Positions 5,511-5,573 of a stretch of DNA of 5,573 nucleotides are shown in pieces. The notes beneath the pieces were generated by a model. The model saw only the letters and a program-made list of their open reading frames with translations, was not told the DNA's origin and made no database searches. The DNA comes from Bacteroidales bacterium Bact_16 (GTDB taxonomy: Bacteria > Bacteroidota > Bacteroidia > Bacteroidales > UBA932). Both the position numbers and the translations under genes were made by a program. The stretch covers positions 1-5,573 of the forward strand of contig LUZH01000089.1 in assembly GCA_001602885.1 (NCBI GenBank). Reading direction: 5' to 3'. How positions within the stretch are numbered: position 1 is the stretch's first letter; the number at the start of each line of letters is the position of its first letter.

Positions 5511-5573
5511 ATGGACGAAAAGGCAGCCAAAATCAGGATCGACGAACTCCGGGAGACCCTCCGGGAGAACAGC
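5511..5573 (+). CDS. ligA: Probable NAD-dependent DNA ligase, N-terminal 21 residues only
   Basis: The frame opens with ATG at 5511 and is cut by the window end after 21 codons. The visible product begins MDEKAAKIRIDELRETLRE and then NS. The pattern of a short polar start, then I-DELR-xxLRE-N, resembles the first helix of bacterial LigA (domain Ia), where a YYV motif would follow just outside the window. LigA seals nicks in replication and repair using NAD+. A perfect promoter and a leader of about 35 nt support this start. With so little sequence the identity rests on similarity recalled from the family; another protein with a charged N-terminal helix is possible. Confidence 0.5.
   Translation, partial: MDEKAAKIRIDELRETLRENS

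Noticed and set aside
5522..5570. Further REP-like copies (CTCCGGGAGA twice)
   Set aside because: These lie in frame in the putative ligA, encode LRE twice, and lack the opposite arm.

Overview
The window looks like a GC-rich member of the Bacteroidota, probably Bacteroidales. Four things point there: a SusC-like outer-membrane beta-barrel receptor without an STN domain, lipoprotein thioredoxins of the DUF4369 plus TlpA type, start codons without a Shine-Dalgarno sequence, and promoters matching the Bacteroides consensus (TTTG, about 20 nt, TAnnTTTG). The genus cannot be fixed from this sequence.

Left part (1-3875), all on the minus strand. A TonB-dependent-receptor-like outer-membrane protein starts at 1202 and runs off the left edge. 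It has its own well-formed promoter (1233-1264). Upstream of that promoter is an unusual array of four TTCGACGA octamers spaced 21, 31 and 21 bp. Further right a 13-bp perfect hairpin (1372-1403) probably terminates the next operon. That operon holds two tandem paralogous lipoproteins, each with an N-terminal DUF4369-like domain, a helical middle and a C-terminal thioredoxin fold. They are 13 nt apart, clearly duplicated, and differ in the redox motif: CGPC in the promoter-proximal copy, CHNC in the distal copy.

Right part (3876-5573), plus strand. A single-tyrosine HUH transposase of the REP-associated (RAYT) kind lies at 4278-5225. It is flanked by two 83-bp elements (3996-4078 and 5230-5312). 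Each element is two 32-nt REP-like hairpins with CCGGGAGC/GCTCCCGG arms, separated by exactly 19 nt. The two elements face each other as an inverted pair, so transposase plus elements form a roughly 1.3-kb unit. I think this is the most interesting content of the window: a RAYT with its cognate REPIN-like sequences. After it comes a very G-rich tract with G-quadruplex potential, a perfect Bacteroides-type promoter, a 22-nt alternating purine-pyrimidine tract, and the first 21 codons of a gene that is probably ligA (NAD-dependent DNA ligase).

The receptor and the thioredoxin operon both act at the cell envelope and may be functionally linked, but nothing in the sequence proves it. The transposase unit appears to sit as an autonomous insert between that envelope cluster and a housekeeping gene. 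I see no tRNA, rRNA, CRISPR array or riboswitch.
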